A DNA stretch of 64,000 bases from Sepiola atlantica (lineage: Eukaryota; Mollusca; Cephalopoda; Sepiida; Sepiolidae). A program made the translations under genes and the position numbers. Position 1 is the first letter of the stretch, and every line of letters starts with the position of its first letter. The stretch is from assembly GCA_963556195.1 (NCBI GenBank), contig OY744532.1, forward strand, positions 100,666,206 through 100,730,205, read 5' to 3'. The notes below the pieces were generated by a model. It made no database searches. It had not been told where the DNA came from and saw nothing but the letters and a program-made list of their open reading frames with translations. Shown piece after piece: positions 48,854 through 58,386 of the stretch.

Positions 48854-49194
48854 TGATAGTAAACCAATTATCAAGTACATAGAGTCGGATAATATTGCTA
48901 GTGATGTGTGCTTCTATTTAATCATCAACGTTTTGATAGTTGAAATGGTTTAGGAAATTTCTCTGAAAGATAAACTTCTGAGCTACAGAATATGTCTTTG
49001 ATTCCGATTTCTTTTACTCTTTGCTCTATTTGTTACAAAATATATCAACCAAGTAGATGTTAATGGATCAGATAGATGTGAGGCACCCGAGAACGGGCAA
49101 CGACCAAAAGGACACATTTTACATTAACACTGCTTTTAAAAAAACAAAAAACTTTCCGTTGAATTATGAATGGACAATGTGCGTATTAAAAAAA

Positions 49195-50445
49195 AGGTTT
49201 TATTTAGAAAGTTTTACTAATACATAATTTTATTTACAAGCACTTATTTCTTATATGCACATTTTTTAATTATAAAAAAAAAACTATTTAGAAAGCGTCA
49301 TCATTTGTAAAGAGATTTAGAAAACATTAAAAAAAATACATTGTTTTATTTATACATGGTTTTATTTATTTCTTATATGCACATTTTTTAATTATAAAAA
49401 AAAACTATTTAGAAAGCGTTATCATTTGTAAAGAGATTTAGAAAACATTAAAAAATACATTGTTTTATTTATACATGGTTTTATTTATTTCTTATATGCA
49501 CATTTTTTAATTATAAAAAAAAACTATTTAGAAAGCGTTATCATTTGTAAAGAGATTTAGAAAACATTAAAAAAATACATTGTTTTATTTATACATGGTT
49601 TTATTTATTTCTTATATGCACATTTTTTAATTATATAAAAAAAAAACTATTTAGAAAGCGTTATCATTTGTAAAGAGATTTAGAAAACATTAAAAAATAC
49701 ATTGTTTTATTTATACATGGTTTTATTTATTTCTTATATGCACATTTTTTAATTATATAAAAAAAAAACTATTTAGAAAACGTCATCATTTGTAAAGAGA
49801 TTTAGAAAACATTAAAAAAAATATATTGTTTTATTTATACATGGTTTTATTTATTTCTTATATGCACATTTTTTAATTATAAAAAAAAACTATTTAGAAA
49901 GCGTTATCATTTGTAAAGAGATTTAGAAAACATTAAAAAAATACATTGTTTTATTTATACATGGTTTTATTTATTTCTTATATGCACATTTTTTAATTAT
50001 ATAAAAAAAAAACTATTTAGAAAGCGTTATCATTTGTAAAGAGATTTAGAAAACATTAAAAAATACATTGTTTTATTTATACATGGTTTTATTTATTTCT
50101 TATATGCACATTTTTTAATTATATAAAAAAAAAACTATTTAGAAAGCGTTATCATTTGTAAAGAGATTTAGAAAACATTAAAAAATACATTGTTTTATTT
50201 ATACATGGTTTTATTTATTTCTTATATGCACATTTTTTAATTATAAAAAAAAACTATTTAGAAAGCGTTATCATTTGTAAAGAGATTTAGAAAACATTAA
50301 AAAAATACATTGTTTTATTTATACATGGTTTTATTTATTTCTTATATGCACATTTTTTAATTATATAAAAAAAAAACTATTTAGAAAACGTCATCATTTG
50401 TAAAGAGATTTAGAAAACATTAAAAAAAATATATTGTTTTATTTA
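49195..50445. repeat. About 120-bp satellite-like array, about 10 copies
   Basis: Units contain ttcttatatgcacatttttt, actatttagaaagcgttatc, tttgtaaagagatttagaaa and acattgttttatttatacat. They differ mainly in A-run length and gcgtt/acgtc. A higher-order pattern is visible: the acgtcatc plus tatattg variant recurs at about 49780 and 50390. Confidence 0.95.
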
Positions 50446-50564
50446 CAATTATTTTTTATTTAAGCAAAATGTATAAACAAACAAAACAAATATTAAATAA
50501 AAACATTTTACGCAGAAATGGTGTCAAACAAATTTTAAAAGTTATTAAAAAGAATGTGATTATA

Positions 50565-51115
50565 TTTAAAAAAAAAAATAGTGTTTCAAATATTGGATTT
50601 TTTGCTATGAAAATCTTAAATTTATCATACACAATAAAACCGGAAGTAAAAAGTAAAAAAAAAAAAATAGTGTTTCAAATATTGGATTTTTTGCTATGAA
50701 AATCTTAAATTTATCATACACAATAAAACCGGAAGTAAAAAGTAAAAAAAAAAAAAATAGTGTTTCAAATATTGGATTTTTTGCTATGAAAATCTTAAAT
50801 TTATCATACACAATAAAACCGGAAGTAAAAAGTAAAAAAAAAAAATTGTTTCAAATATTGGATTTTTTGCTATGAAAATCTTAAATTTATCATACACAAT
50901 AAAACCGGAAGTAAAAAGTAAAAAAAAAAAAAATAGTGTTTCAAATATTGGATTTTTTGCTATGAAAATCTTAAATTTATCATACACAATAAAACCGGAA
51001 GTAAAAAGTAAAAAAAAAAAGAATAGTGTTTCAAATATTGGATTTTTTGCTATGAAAATCTTAAATTTATCATACACAATAAAACCGGAAGTAAAAAGTA
51101 AAAAAAAAAAAATCG
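50565..51115. repeat. About 90-bp minisatellite, 6 copies
   Basis: Units carry tgtttcaaatattggatttt, ttgctatgaaaatcttaaat, ttatcatacacaataaaacc and ggaagtaaaaagt plus an A run of variable length. The frames open on both strands here are artefacts. Confidence 0.95.
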
Positions 51116-51654
51116 GTGTTAAGACAATGTCCTTTTGTTTGTTGCTCCTTCTGAGGTGCACAAATCCATTTGATCCATTTTAATTAAAAGCAACAATATT
51201 AATATAGAGTTACAATTCTAATAATAACGAGTGTACACCTGACAAAAAAATAATTAATTGATTAAAGTTGATAATGAAATATTATTGCAAAGAATACATG
51301 AACATGATGTGATAAAAGTGACAACAATAATAAGATGGAGGATAAGTATTAATGATAGAAATAATGAAGATTGTTTTAACTGTGTTACGATTAAAAGCAT
51401 CCATGAGCAAAACAAGAAATTAAATATTGAAAATGCTTCATACAAGAATGTAAAAAGAAAAAAATCTCACACTGTTGCATTCATTAGTTTTCTTCAGCTG
51501 TAAATGAACCAAACGAACGACTATCAGGCATCAATAATTTTGGGTACATGTAGTTAAGTGAATCGTTTAAGAAAGGCAACAAAATCAAATAATATTTGGA
51601 GTGGATCCTTTTTTTTTTTCTTTTACTAAGATATTGTAGTTTCGCAATTTTTGT

Positions 51655-52240
51655 GATGAGGATTGATAGTTTGTATAATTTGGACTACTATTCTCATCTT
51701 GGTTGTTATTTTTACGTTTCGATCGCTGTAACCTTCAACCATCTTCAGGTGCATCTTTTTAAACGCAGAAATCTGTACAGAATTTCGAACTGAACCCTTT
51801 ATTTAATCCGTAAGGGTAGATTGTTCCTGTTCTGTCAGCCATGACCGAGTAGAAATATCCAGTAATTTTTTTTTTTTCTTAAATTGTAGTAATGAGGATT
51901 GAACCTTCAACCTCCCAAATACTATCACTTAGAATTGACTGATACGCAATGCCTTTATCCATTGCACTAGGGTTGGAGGTTGACGGTTCAATTCTCACTA
52001 CAAATGATAATAACTAAGAATAAAATAGAATAAAAGTTACTTAAAATTTCAACCTGGTCATGGCTGACAGAATGAGAACAATCTACCTCCATGGATTAAG
52101 TAAAGGGTTCCGTTCGAAATTCCGTACAGATTCCCGGGTTCAAAAAGCTGCACCTGAAGAAGGTCGGAGGTCACGTTGGCTTAAACATTGTGAAAATAAC
52201 AATTAAGTTGAGAATTGTAGTCCGAATAATACAAGACATC
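51655..52240. mobile_element. Fold-back family A, copy 2, with SINE-like centre
   Basis: The left arm 51655-51845 (gaggattgatagtttgta, ttggactactattctcatct, ctgtacagaatttcgaact, tgtcagccatgac) is matched by inverse blocks in 52062-52238. The centre contains a second inverted repeat with a B-box-like gttcaattc (51893-52007), probably tRNA-derived sequence. Confidence 0.8.
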
Positions 52241-52508
52241 TCAGTGTTTGACATCCTTACCCTTCTATCATTTATTCTCCCTAGTGTTTGCTGCTGCTGA
52301 TAATTAGATTGTGCCGTAACTTCTCTGCGTAGCTTTTTCCGCTGACTTTAAACATATGCAATTAAGATACTTTTTAATAAACTCTATTGAAAATGCTGTA
52401 GTGTATCGGCAATCCCACTGAGAAAAATAAGCTTTTCCCTACTCAATCGAAAAATAAAATTAAAAATAAATAGATAAACGATTTAGCATATAAAGTTATC
52501 TTGTTGGA

Positions 52509-52845
52509 TTTTCAAAGCCAGACTCAAATAGCATTTAAGCTGACAAATCAAACTTTGCTTCTGACTGGCCAATTTTCATTTGTTATTGTTGTACTGTGTT
52601 ATTGGTAATATAGTAACGTACTTAGCTGCAGTTTATTTTTAAAAATTACTTAGTCCAGCCCAGACGACTGCTAATATGAAAGCTTTTAAATAATCACCTA
52701 AGAATCAAATTCAGTCAGAGAGATAACTCCTTTTAAATTGAAGAATATTATAGGAGTTGTCTACCTTAAGTTTAAAAGCGTGCAAACAAATAACAATTAA
52801 AATAACTTTAGTGCATCCCGGACAATGCCGGGTAGGTAGAGCTAG
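52509..52845 (+). mobile_element. Dispersed repeat D, copy 2, with Helitron-like 3' end
   Basis: It shares its first ~230 bp with 9793-10030. It ends in a hairpin, cccgg-acaatg-ccggg (52817-52832), ten bases before CTAG (52842-52845) followed by T. A short GC hairpin near a CTRR-T end is the hallmark of Helitron rolling-circle transposons. The 5' TC end was not identified with certainty. No Rep/helicase. Confidence 0.55.
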
Positions 52846-53814
52846 TTAAGAATAAAACTATGCAGTACTAAATAGAAGACGTGTGGTTTTGCTAATAATT
52901 TCCGTAATCTTAATAGTTGTGAAGGAGTGCTGAAAAGATGCATGACTAGTCAGCGTAATGAACTCTTGTTTGAAGTTATGCAAAAAGCCATTACTAAACA
53001 TGTCATCATCTTTGTTGCTTTCTTCATTATAAATGTCTTTTTCGAGGTTCATTTGTTGCTTCATCCGTCTTTTAAAGAAGTGTTTAAATATTTTCTCTCA
53101 GAATTACAAAGTAAAATAAAGAGTGGCTTCTGTTTGCGAACAGAAAACTTTGAATATCATCTCGTGAGTTGTAGAAATCAATATTTATCCATTGAACATT
53201 GTTTGAAACGAGATGAATTATAAATTACATGGAGTTTAGGAAGTAGCACATTGTTTTCTCTTCTTTTTACATTGAATTTCATTGACATTTCAAATGCATT
53301 TTATTGTCTTTTATTTCGTATATATTAAATCAATCTTTTTAGATTTTGTTTTCGAATTAGTCTTTGTATTTACCTTTGTAAAAGTCAGTGTTATCATTAA
53401 CGCTTAAAACCAACCTCTTTTAAAATTCAGTTTATTTTTAAATATCGATTTTTTTTCTTTCTTTTAGATTTTAAAAAAAAAAAAGTCTTGTAAGAAAGAA
53501 AAAAATCAAATTCATTATTTTTAAAACTTTAAAATATTTTCTTTTTTCATAAAGTTTTATTAAATCTATCTTTTTTTTTTAATCATTTATTTAGATTGGT
53601 ATTTAAAAAAAAAAAGAAGTTCGGTTAAGAATTGTAGTTAAAAAAAACAAGAAAAAAACTTATGCTAAATTAAAAAAAAAATAAAATAAAATTTAAAAAA
53701 TAATATTCTATTTTATTCCCTTATATTTTTCTTTGCTGTTAATTTAAAATATAATTTTAAGTACTTAATCTTAGTTAATTCATGTTTCTCATGAATCACT
53801 TTTTTTCATTTTAG

Positions 53815-53968
53815 CTGCTGCCCTGCGAGGTGTGGCGCTAACCCGAGGTCGTGCTGCTGCTGTTGCAGCCCGTGGTGCTTACACTGCTGCTGCTGCTGCT
53901 GCTGCGGCCGCTGCATTCAGACATCCTACTCCACTAACCACAACGGCAGCCGCATTACCATATGCAGC
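53815..53968 (+). CDS. RBFOX1: RBFOX C-terminal domain exon, Ala/Arg-rich
   Basis: The exon completes an Ala codon, then reads ALRGVALTRGRAAAVAARGA, a ten-alanine run, and FRHPTPLTTTAAALPYA. It corresponds to the Ala/Arg/Gly-rich C-terminal region of Fox proteins (vertebrate AAAYRGAHLRGRGR segment), a low-complexity part used for protein contacts. The acceptor is ttcattttag|ct and the donor is gc|gtaagt. It is 154 nt, starts after one base of a split codon and ends after two. The polyalanine stretch is coded by a near-pure gctgct run at about 53889-53917, so its length may vary between individuals. GC content is far above the flanking introns. The vertebrate exons for GWKLNP and the segment after it were not found in the preceding 15.5 kb, so direct joining to the 61-nt exon is likely. 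Confidence 0.92.
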
Positions 53969-54309
53969 GTAAGTCATACTTGCTTTAAGTTTCATTCATC
54001 AAAATGACCGTAGATTTTTGGTAAATCTCTTTTGACTCCTGTGGTCAAGAAATGCTCAACTGTTGTGCGGATATGACTTTCCTCAATTTTTTGTATTCAA
54101 CTTGCTTCGAGATATAAAATAAATGGATTGACTGGAGTCGAGAGTGATGTGATGTCTCGACAGCCAACAACTGATGCAGGCAGTCTGTTTCCTGTTTCAG
54201 CAATTGTGAGCGTAAAAAAAAATGTCATTTTGCTGTTTTCTGATTTTGTATGCAACTTCACCTATGTTAAACACATGGAAATGTAAGCGAGGGCATCACT
54301 TCTTCCCTG

Positions 54310-54412
54310 GATTTCTCCATTTCCAGTACCATTTTTTTTTAGTCTTTGATATGACTCTACCTAGGATTGAACCCCGGTCTCCCATTAGCGAACACTCTAA
54401 CCATTCTGCTAT
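54310..54412 (-). mobile_element. tRNA-derived SINE, family S, copy 2
   Basis: The minus strand has a perfect A box, TAGCAGAATGG, and 39 bp later a B box, GTTCAATCC, within gggagaccggggttcaatcc. Then come tagagtcatatcaaagac and tggtact, matching the SINE at 18960-19215. Confidence 0.7.
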
Positions 54413-54564
54413 CGTGATTTATAACAAAACAATACTCACTGTTGCATAAGAAGACATTAAGATCTCTCTACAAGAAGATGATCTGTTATTCAATAAACTA
54501 TTTGATCGAAGCTAATTTACTATCATTAAATGGCTGATGTTTACAAGTTTAGTTTGAAAGTGAT

Positions 54565-54735
54565 ATTGACTTTTTCTCATCTGAATTGACTTTTTCTCAT
54601 CTGAATTGACTTTTTCTCACCTGAATTGACTTTTTCTCATCTGAATTGACTTTTTCTCACCTGAATTGACTTTTTCTCATCTGAATTGACTTTTTCTCAC
54701 CTGAATTGACTTTTTCTCACCTGAATTGACTTTTT
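54565..54735. repeat. 20-bp minisatellite upstream of the 58-nt exon, about 8.5 copies
   Basis: The unit is tgactttttctcatctgaat, alternating with a cac variant. Each unit carries a pyrimidine tract and a ctgaat/ttgact branch-point-like motif. The array ends about 53 bp before the acceptor. Confidence 0.93.
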
Positions 54736-54741
54736 GTACAT

Positions 54742-54747
54742 TGCATG
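54742..54747 (+). promoter_or_regulatory. TGCATG site 41 bp upstream of the 58-nt exon
   Basis: A single perfect Fox hexamer lies in the short gap between the upstream minisatellite and the acceptor of the 58-nt exon. In the usual positional rule, an upstream (U)GCAUG favours exon skipping. Skipping this 58-nt exon alone would shift the frame, giving a different C-terminus. Confidence 0.4.
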
Positions 54748-54787
54748 TGTTCTTTACTGATTTTCGCTCTTTGATCTTTCTTTCCAG

Positions 54788-54845
54788 AGGTGTATACCAA
54801 GATCCCTTCTTAGCAGCGACATATGCAGCCGCTGATAGGTACCAA
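54788..54845 (+). CDS. RBFOX1: RBFOX 58-nt C-terminal exon between two minisatellites
   Basis: The first base completes an Ala codon, followed by 19 residues, GVYQDPFLAATYAAADRYQ, matching the VYQDxF...AAYRYAQ segment of vertebrate Fox C-termini. The acceptor is ctttccag|agg and the donor is caa|gtaagt. It is 58 nt and ends in phase 0. The exon is unusual for its surroundings: a 20-bp minisatellite ends about 53 bp upstream and a 24-bp minisatellite starts within the donor site. A TGCATG lies 41 bp upstream. The frame stays open from the exon through the whole downstream array to a stop near 55440. Confidence 0.93.
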
Positions 54846-54848
54846 GTA

Positions 54849-55400
54849 AGTATTAATTCCACATTATCAATAAGTATTAGTTCCACATTATCAATAAGTA
54901 TTAGTTCCACATTATCAATAAGTATTAGTTCCACATTATCAATAAGTATTAGTTCCACATTATCAATAAGTATTAGTTCCACATTATCAATAAGTATTAG
55001 TTCCACATTATCAATAAGTATTAGTTCCACATTATCAATAAGTATTAGTTCCACATTATCAATAAGTATTAGTTCCACATTATCAATAAGTATTAGTTCC
55101 ACATTATCAATAAGTATTAGTTCCACATTATCAATAAGTATTAGTTCCACATTATCAATAAGTATTAGTTCCACATTATCAATAAGTATTAGTTCCACAT
55201 TATCAATAAGTATTAGTTCCACATTATCAATAAGTATTAGTTCCACATTATCAATAAGTATTAGTTCCACATTATCAATAAGTATTAGTTCCACATTATC
55301 AATAAGTATTAGTTCCACATTATCAATAAGTATTAGTTCCACATTATCAATAAGTATTAGTTCCACATTATCAATAAGTATTAGTTTCACATTATCAATA
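54849..55400. repeat. 24-bp minisatellite starting at the 58-nt exon donor, 23 copies
   Basis: The unit is agtattagttccacattatc plus aata. The first unit begins with the agtatt of the splice donor (caa|gtaagtatt), and 23 units run in exact 24-bp phase from 54849 to 55400. The first unit has attaatt and the last has gtttcac. Because 24 bp equals eight codons, both strands stay open. The long frames at 54677-55390 (minus) and 54726-55442 (plus) are consequences of this and not independent genes. Confidence 0.97.
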
Positions 55401-55616
55401 CTGAGTTTAGCTTTTAATCTGTTTGCAATCTCAGACTTGTAACTTTGATCAAATTACCGAAGCGCACCCGTTGATCCCAAATTCTTTGAAAATGTAAAAT
55501 CGTTAAAAACAGGTTAACAGATGGTACAATAATGGAACCACAGAACAAAATTACTGTATGTAAAATATATTCTCTCAGTTATTCTTTGTGCCAAAACATG
55601 AAGTGCTACGGATATA

Positions 55617-55836
55617 CAGGGTGGTCGCTAGAAAAGCGGGAAATTTGAGGCTGTAAATTTTATTGTTTAAATTTTATTGCGTCTAGCTTATTAACTTCTT
55701 CGATTTGCACGGACGACATTTTGAGCGTCAGTGAGTGTATTATGATATTAGTTTTCAAAAATTTTTTATAAAAGTTACTCTTTGTAAAAATAAATTACTG
55801 TTTGACAAATTTACTGCTTTTCTAGCGATTGTCCTG
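55617..55836. mobile_element. Tc1/mariner-type MITE, copy 2
   Basis: A 220-bp element, TIRs cagggtggtcgctagaaaag and inverse ttttctagcgattgtcctg, flanked by TA. Same family as 25750-25984. It abuts the mariner pseudogene that follows. Confidence 0.87.
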
Positions 55837-55839
55837 TAT

Positions 55840-56465
55840 AATACGGAAAAACGTAATAAATGACTTAACTGCATGTATGAGAAAAGATGGACACTCAAAT
55901 TATTGCAAGTTGAATATGTGTACTCCAGTGTCAAATTGGCAGTCGGCTGAGTGGACGGCAGCAAGTGAATGCCGTCCAAAGCGACTAAAGACGCAAACAT
56001 TAGCAGGCAAGGTGTTGGCTTCCTTATTTTGGGATACGCAAGGTATTTTGTTCTATCGATTACCTTGAGGAAGGACGACCCATAAATAGCGAAAGGAAGA
56101 AATCGCCAAAAAACAGCCACAAATGAAAAAGAAAAAGTGCACTCTCACCAAGACAATGCACCGTGTCATAAGTCCATCGTAACAATGGCAAAACTACATG
56201 AATTGTGCTACAAATTGCTTTTGCACACACTCCATTTTCCAGATCTGCTCTCCAACATCTACTGGCTGTTTGCAGACCTCAAAAGAATTCTCCAGGGGAA
56301 GAGATTTTACTCCAATAAAAAAGTGATATTGGAAACTGAGGCGTATTTTGAGGCCAAAGACAAATCGTTCTACAAAAAAAGCATCAAATTGTTAGAGAAT
56401 AATTGAAATCACTCAGAAAGGAGACTATGTTGATGAATAAAGTTGAATCTGGCTAAAAGTTGTTT
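55840..56465 (+). pseudogene. Mariner (DD34D-type) transposase C-terminal pseudogene
   Basis: The plus strand reads, in two frames, KTQTLAGKVLASLFWD (to 56068) and then HQDNAPCHKSIVTMAKLHEL, YWLFADLKRILQGKRF and EAYFEAKDKSFYKK (56137-56406). This is the catalytic half of a mariner transposase. The second aspartate of the DNAPCH motif is kept. The SPDLAPSDYWLF motif is altered (FPDLLSNIYWLF), so the last catalytic Asp is lost. There is at least one frameshift. Inactive remnant. Confidence 0.88.
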
Positions 56466-56841
56466 TATTAGTTAGATGCCTGAGAGATGACGAGCCGAAT
56501 GGTGGCAGCCGATAACGTGAATACGTTGCTGCGTCGTATTTTCTGACAGTTTTAGTTTCAAGAAAAATTGCAGCAAAACAAACAAACAAAAAAACGAACA
56601 AAACATACTGAAATTACTGTGAAAAAATAAACGATTTTTATTTATTTTCTGTAAAAAAGCAAAGCAAAGCAATTAAATAATGCTTAGAAAAATTGTTGTC
56701 TGGTCATTGACAGCTGATGGGCTAATCGCTCGGCTTCTCTCTGCCACAATTCGGCTAGTCATCTCTCGGGTGTTTACGTAATATGCCCAAACATTGCCGA
56801 CGCAAGGTTCACAGATATTGGGTCAGGATCGATAGCTGTAC

Positions 56842-56878
56842 CGATATGTTATATATATAAATATATATATATATATAT
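56842..56878. repeat. (TA)n-rich microsatellite
   Basis: TA-rich run between two repeat elements. Confidence 0.85.
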
Positions 56879-56911
56879 GAGAAAGGAAGGATGAGAGTAA
56901 TCTGACTTAAT

Positions 56912-57250
56912 GGGAAATGAAAAAGGAAAAAACCAAGAGAGATTTTTTTTTATATATTCATCAACGTTTAGTCTTTATTGTAAGACTTCCTCAGGATGAT
57001 AATTTGAAGAAAAATGTCATGCAAGTACATCGAAATTTTGGGTTGGCATGATGGGTTGATAAGGAAAAGTAGTAGCCGTGGCTACTGTGAGCGCTGGAGG
57101 AGAGTCCAGGCTGCGAGAAGTCAGTAGTGGCGAAGAATGAAATGAATATGGAAAGCTTTGAGTGGGTACCATTAAGGCAGCAGTGAAAAAGGGAAGGGTG
57201 AGAGTATTAAAAAATATCTCTTGGTTTTTTCCTTTTTCGTTTCCCATATA
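56912..57250. mobile_element. TIR element of about 340 bp
   Basis: The left end atgggaaatgaaaaaggaaa followed by aaaccaagagagat has its inverse at the right end (atctcttggttttttccttt, ttcgtttcccat). The interior includes attcatcaacgttta.tctttatt and agacttcctcaggatgat, repeated at 59410-59490. No transposase frame was recognised. Confidence 0.7.
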
Positions 57251-57429
57251 TATATATATATATATATTAATGAAAAATACGTCCTATAAAGTCAAGGGAG
57301 ACTAATAATGCAATTTTCTGTATCTTAATCACTTAGGAAGTGAGACAAACGAAATAGTAGTAAGCAAAAAAACAACGAACGCTGCAATCACCAATAAAAA
57401 TAATTACATAAAAAATATATATATATATA

Positions 57430-57500
57430 TACTGAAAATTGATACATAAAAAATTATATCTCCTTATAAAATTTGATGTGGATACATGAAATAGTAATAT
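57430..57500. repeat. Dispersed repeat, inverse copy of 7976-8043
   Basis: actgaaaattgatacataaa, aaattatatctccttata and catgaaatagtaatata are the inverse of the 7976-8043 segment. Confidence 0.7.
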
Positions 57501-57671
57501 ATATATATATAAATAAAATATTGCCGCTTTTCAAAATTATATTTAGTCAAATTCGATGCACCTATGCACATCTAATTTGACTAAATATAATGCATTGCTA
57601 TCACGTTGATGCGTGCACATTTCGTCATGATGCACGGATTCCTTGATGACTCTTATTTCGTTATTTTGCAG

Positions 57672-57769
57672 TTGGTGTCCACTCAACCATATGCAGCTGC
57701 AGGTTATGCTGCTGCCACGAGATATGCAATTCCTACTGTAGCAACTGCAGCAACGTATGCTGCTGCTGG
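57672..57769 (+). CDS. RBFOX1: RBFOX C-terminal exon, Ala/Tyr-rich
   Basis: The frame is LVSTQPYAAAGYAAATRYAI followed by PTVATAATYAAAG. It is a low-complexity Ala/Tyr/Thr segment equivalent to the vertebrate YAAYRYAQPTPATAAAYSD region, which mediates self-association and splicing activation. The acceptor is ttattttgcag|ttg and the donor is gg|gtaagt. It is 98 nt, phase 0 in, ending with two bases of a Gly codon, so at least one further exon must follow. None was recognised in the remaining 6.2 kb, so the C-terminus lies beyond the window. Confidence 0.92.
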
Positions 57770-58355
57770 GTAAGTAATAGTTAAATGCTTAATTTTTTTA
57801 TTAATCAAAACGACTTTCTTCCCTTTGAGATCAAAAAGAAATTAAATCTCTTTTAGCTTAGCATTCTAAATCTCTCCCAGCGCCCTATATTTGTTTCTTT
57901 TAACTGTTTTGCGTGCAGAACGTTTGTTTTTTTTTTTTTAATTTAATTTTTTTTATTTTTCTTAAAATCTTTTAAATAGAGAAATAGAAGATCATTAATT
58001 TCATCTACATTCATATCCACCCGCGTACTCTAACTCCCTTCTCATTCTTTTTAGGGTAGCATGATTTGCATTAGAGATTGGCAAATGTAGACACAGCTTC
58101 GTACACATTTTATTTACGTTTTTTTCATCAATTTTTTTTTTTTTTCCTGTTATTTTGATTATCTTGTTTTTTTTTTTTTCTTTTTAAACCCTTACCCAGT
58201 TTCTTCTGATATGAAATTTAAAAAGAAAGAATTAATTTTTGAAGTTATTTAAAAGAAAGAAACTCAGTCTTGCATGGAAGATGTGTCAAAAACCATGGTA
58301 TGCTTGAAACTTACTGTTGTTGGCTCTGATGGGCATGTCCCTGGGAGTTTTTCTT

Positions 58356-58386
<31 letters not shown>

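Larger units (their letters stand above)
38341..53814 (+). other. RBFOX 15.5-kb intron between the 61-nt exon and the Ala-rich exon
   Basis: It holds hairpins, a mariner remnant, a fold-back and three big tandem arrays (listed). Long A/T runs occur at 38564-38591, 40063-40083, 40125-40152, 40370-40384 and 44907-44936. 38600-41480 and 46060-47380 look like unique AT-rich sequence. No exon resembling the vertebrate GWKLNP/VVGAVYSPEFYA segment was found. Confidence 0.65.
53969..54787 (+). other. RBFOX 0.8-kb intron before the 58-nt exon
   Basis: It contains a repeat E fragment, a tRNA-type SINE (54310-54412, minus), the 20-bp minisatellite and one TGCATG. Confidence 0.8.
54846..57671 (+). other. 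RBFOX 2.8-kb intron between the 58-nt and 98-nt exons
   Basis: It is largely built of inserted or tandem DNA: the 24-bp array, MITE, mariner pseudogene, TIR element and the inverse copy of the 7976 repeat. A tgcacg motif at 57631-57636, 36 bp before the next acceptor, is a weaker reported Fox-type site. Confidence 0.75.

Noticed and set aside
52927..53223. 98-residue plus-strand frame between repeat D and the Ala-rich exon
   Set aside because: No homology recognised, no splice or start context, and hydrophobic AT-driven composition.
54677..55390. 237-residue frame on the minus strand made of a repeated VELILIDN octad
   Set aside because: It is produced by the 24-bp minisatellite; no conserved sequence outside the repeat.
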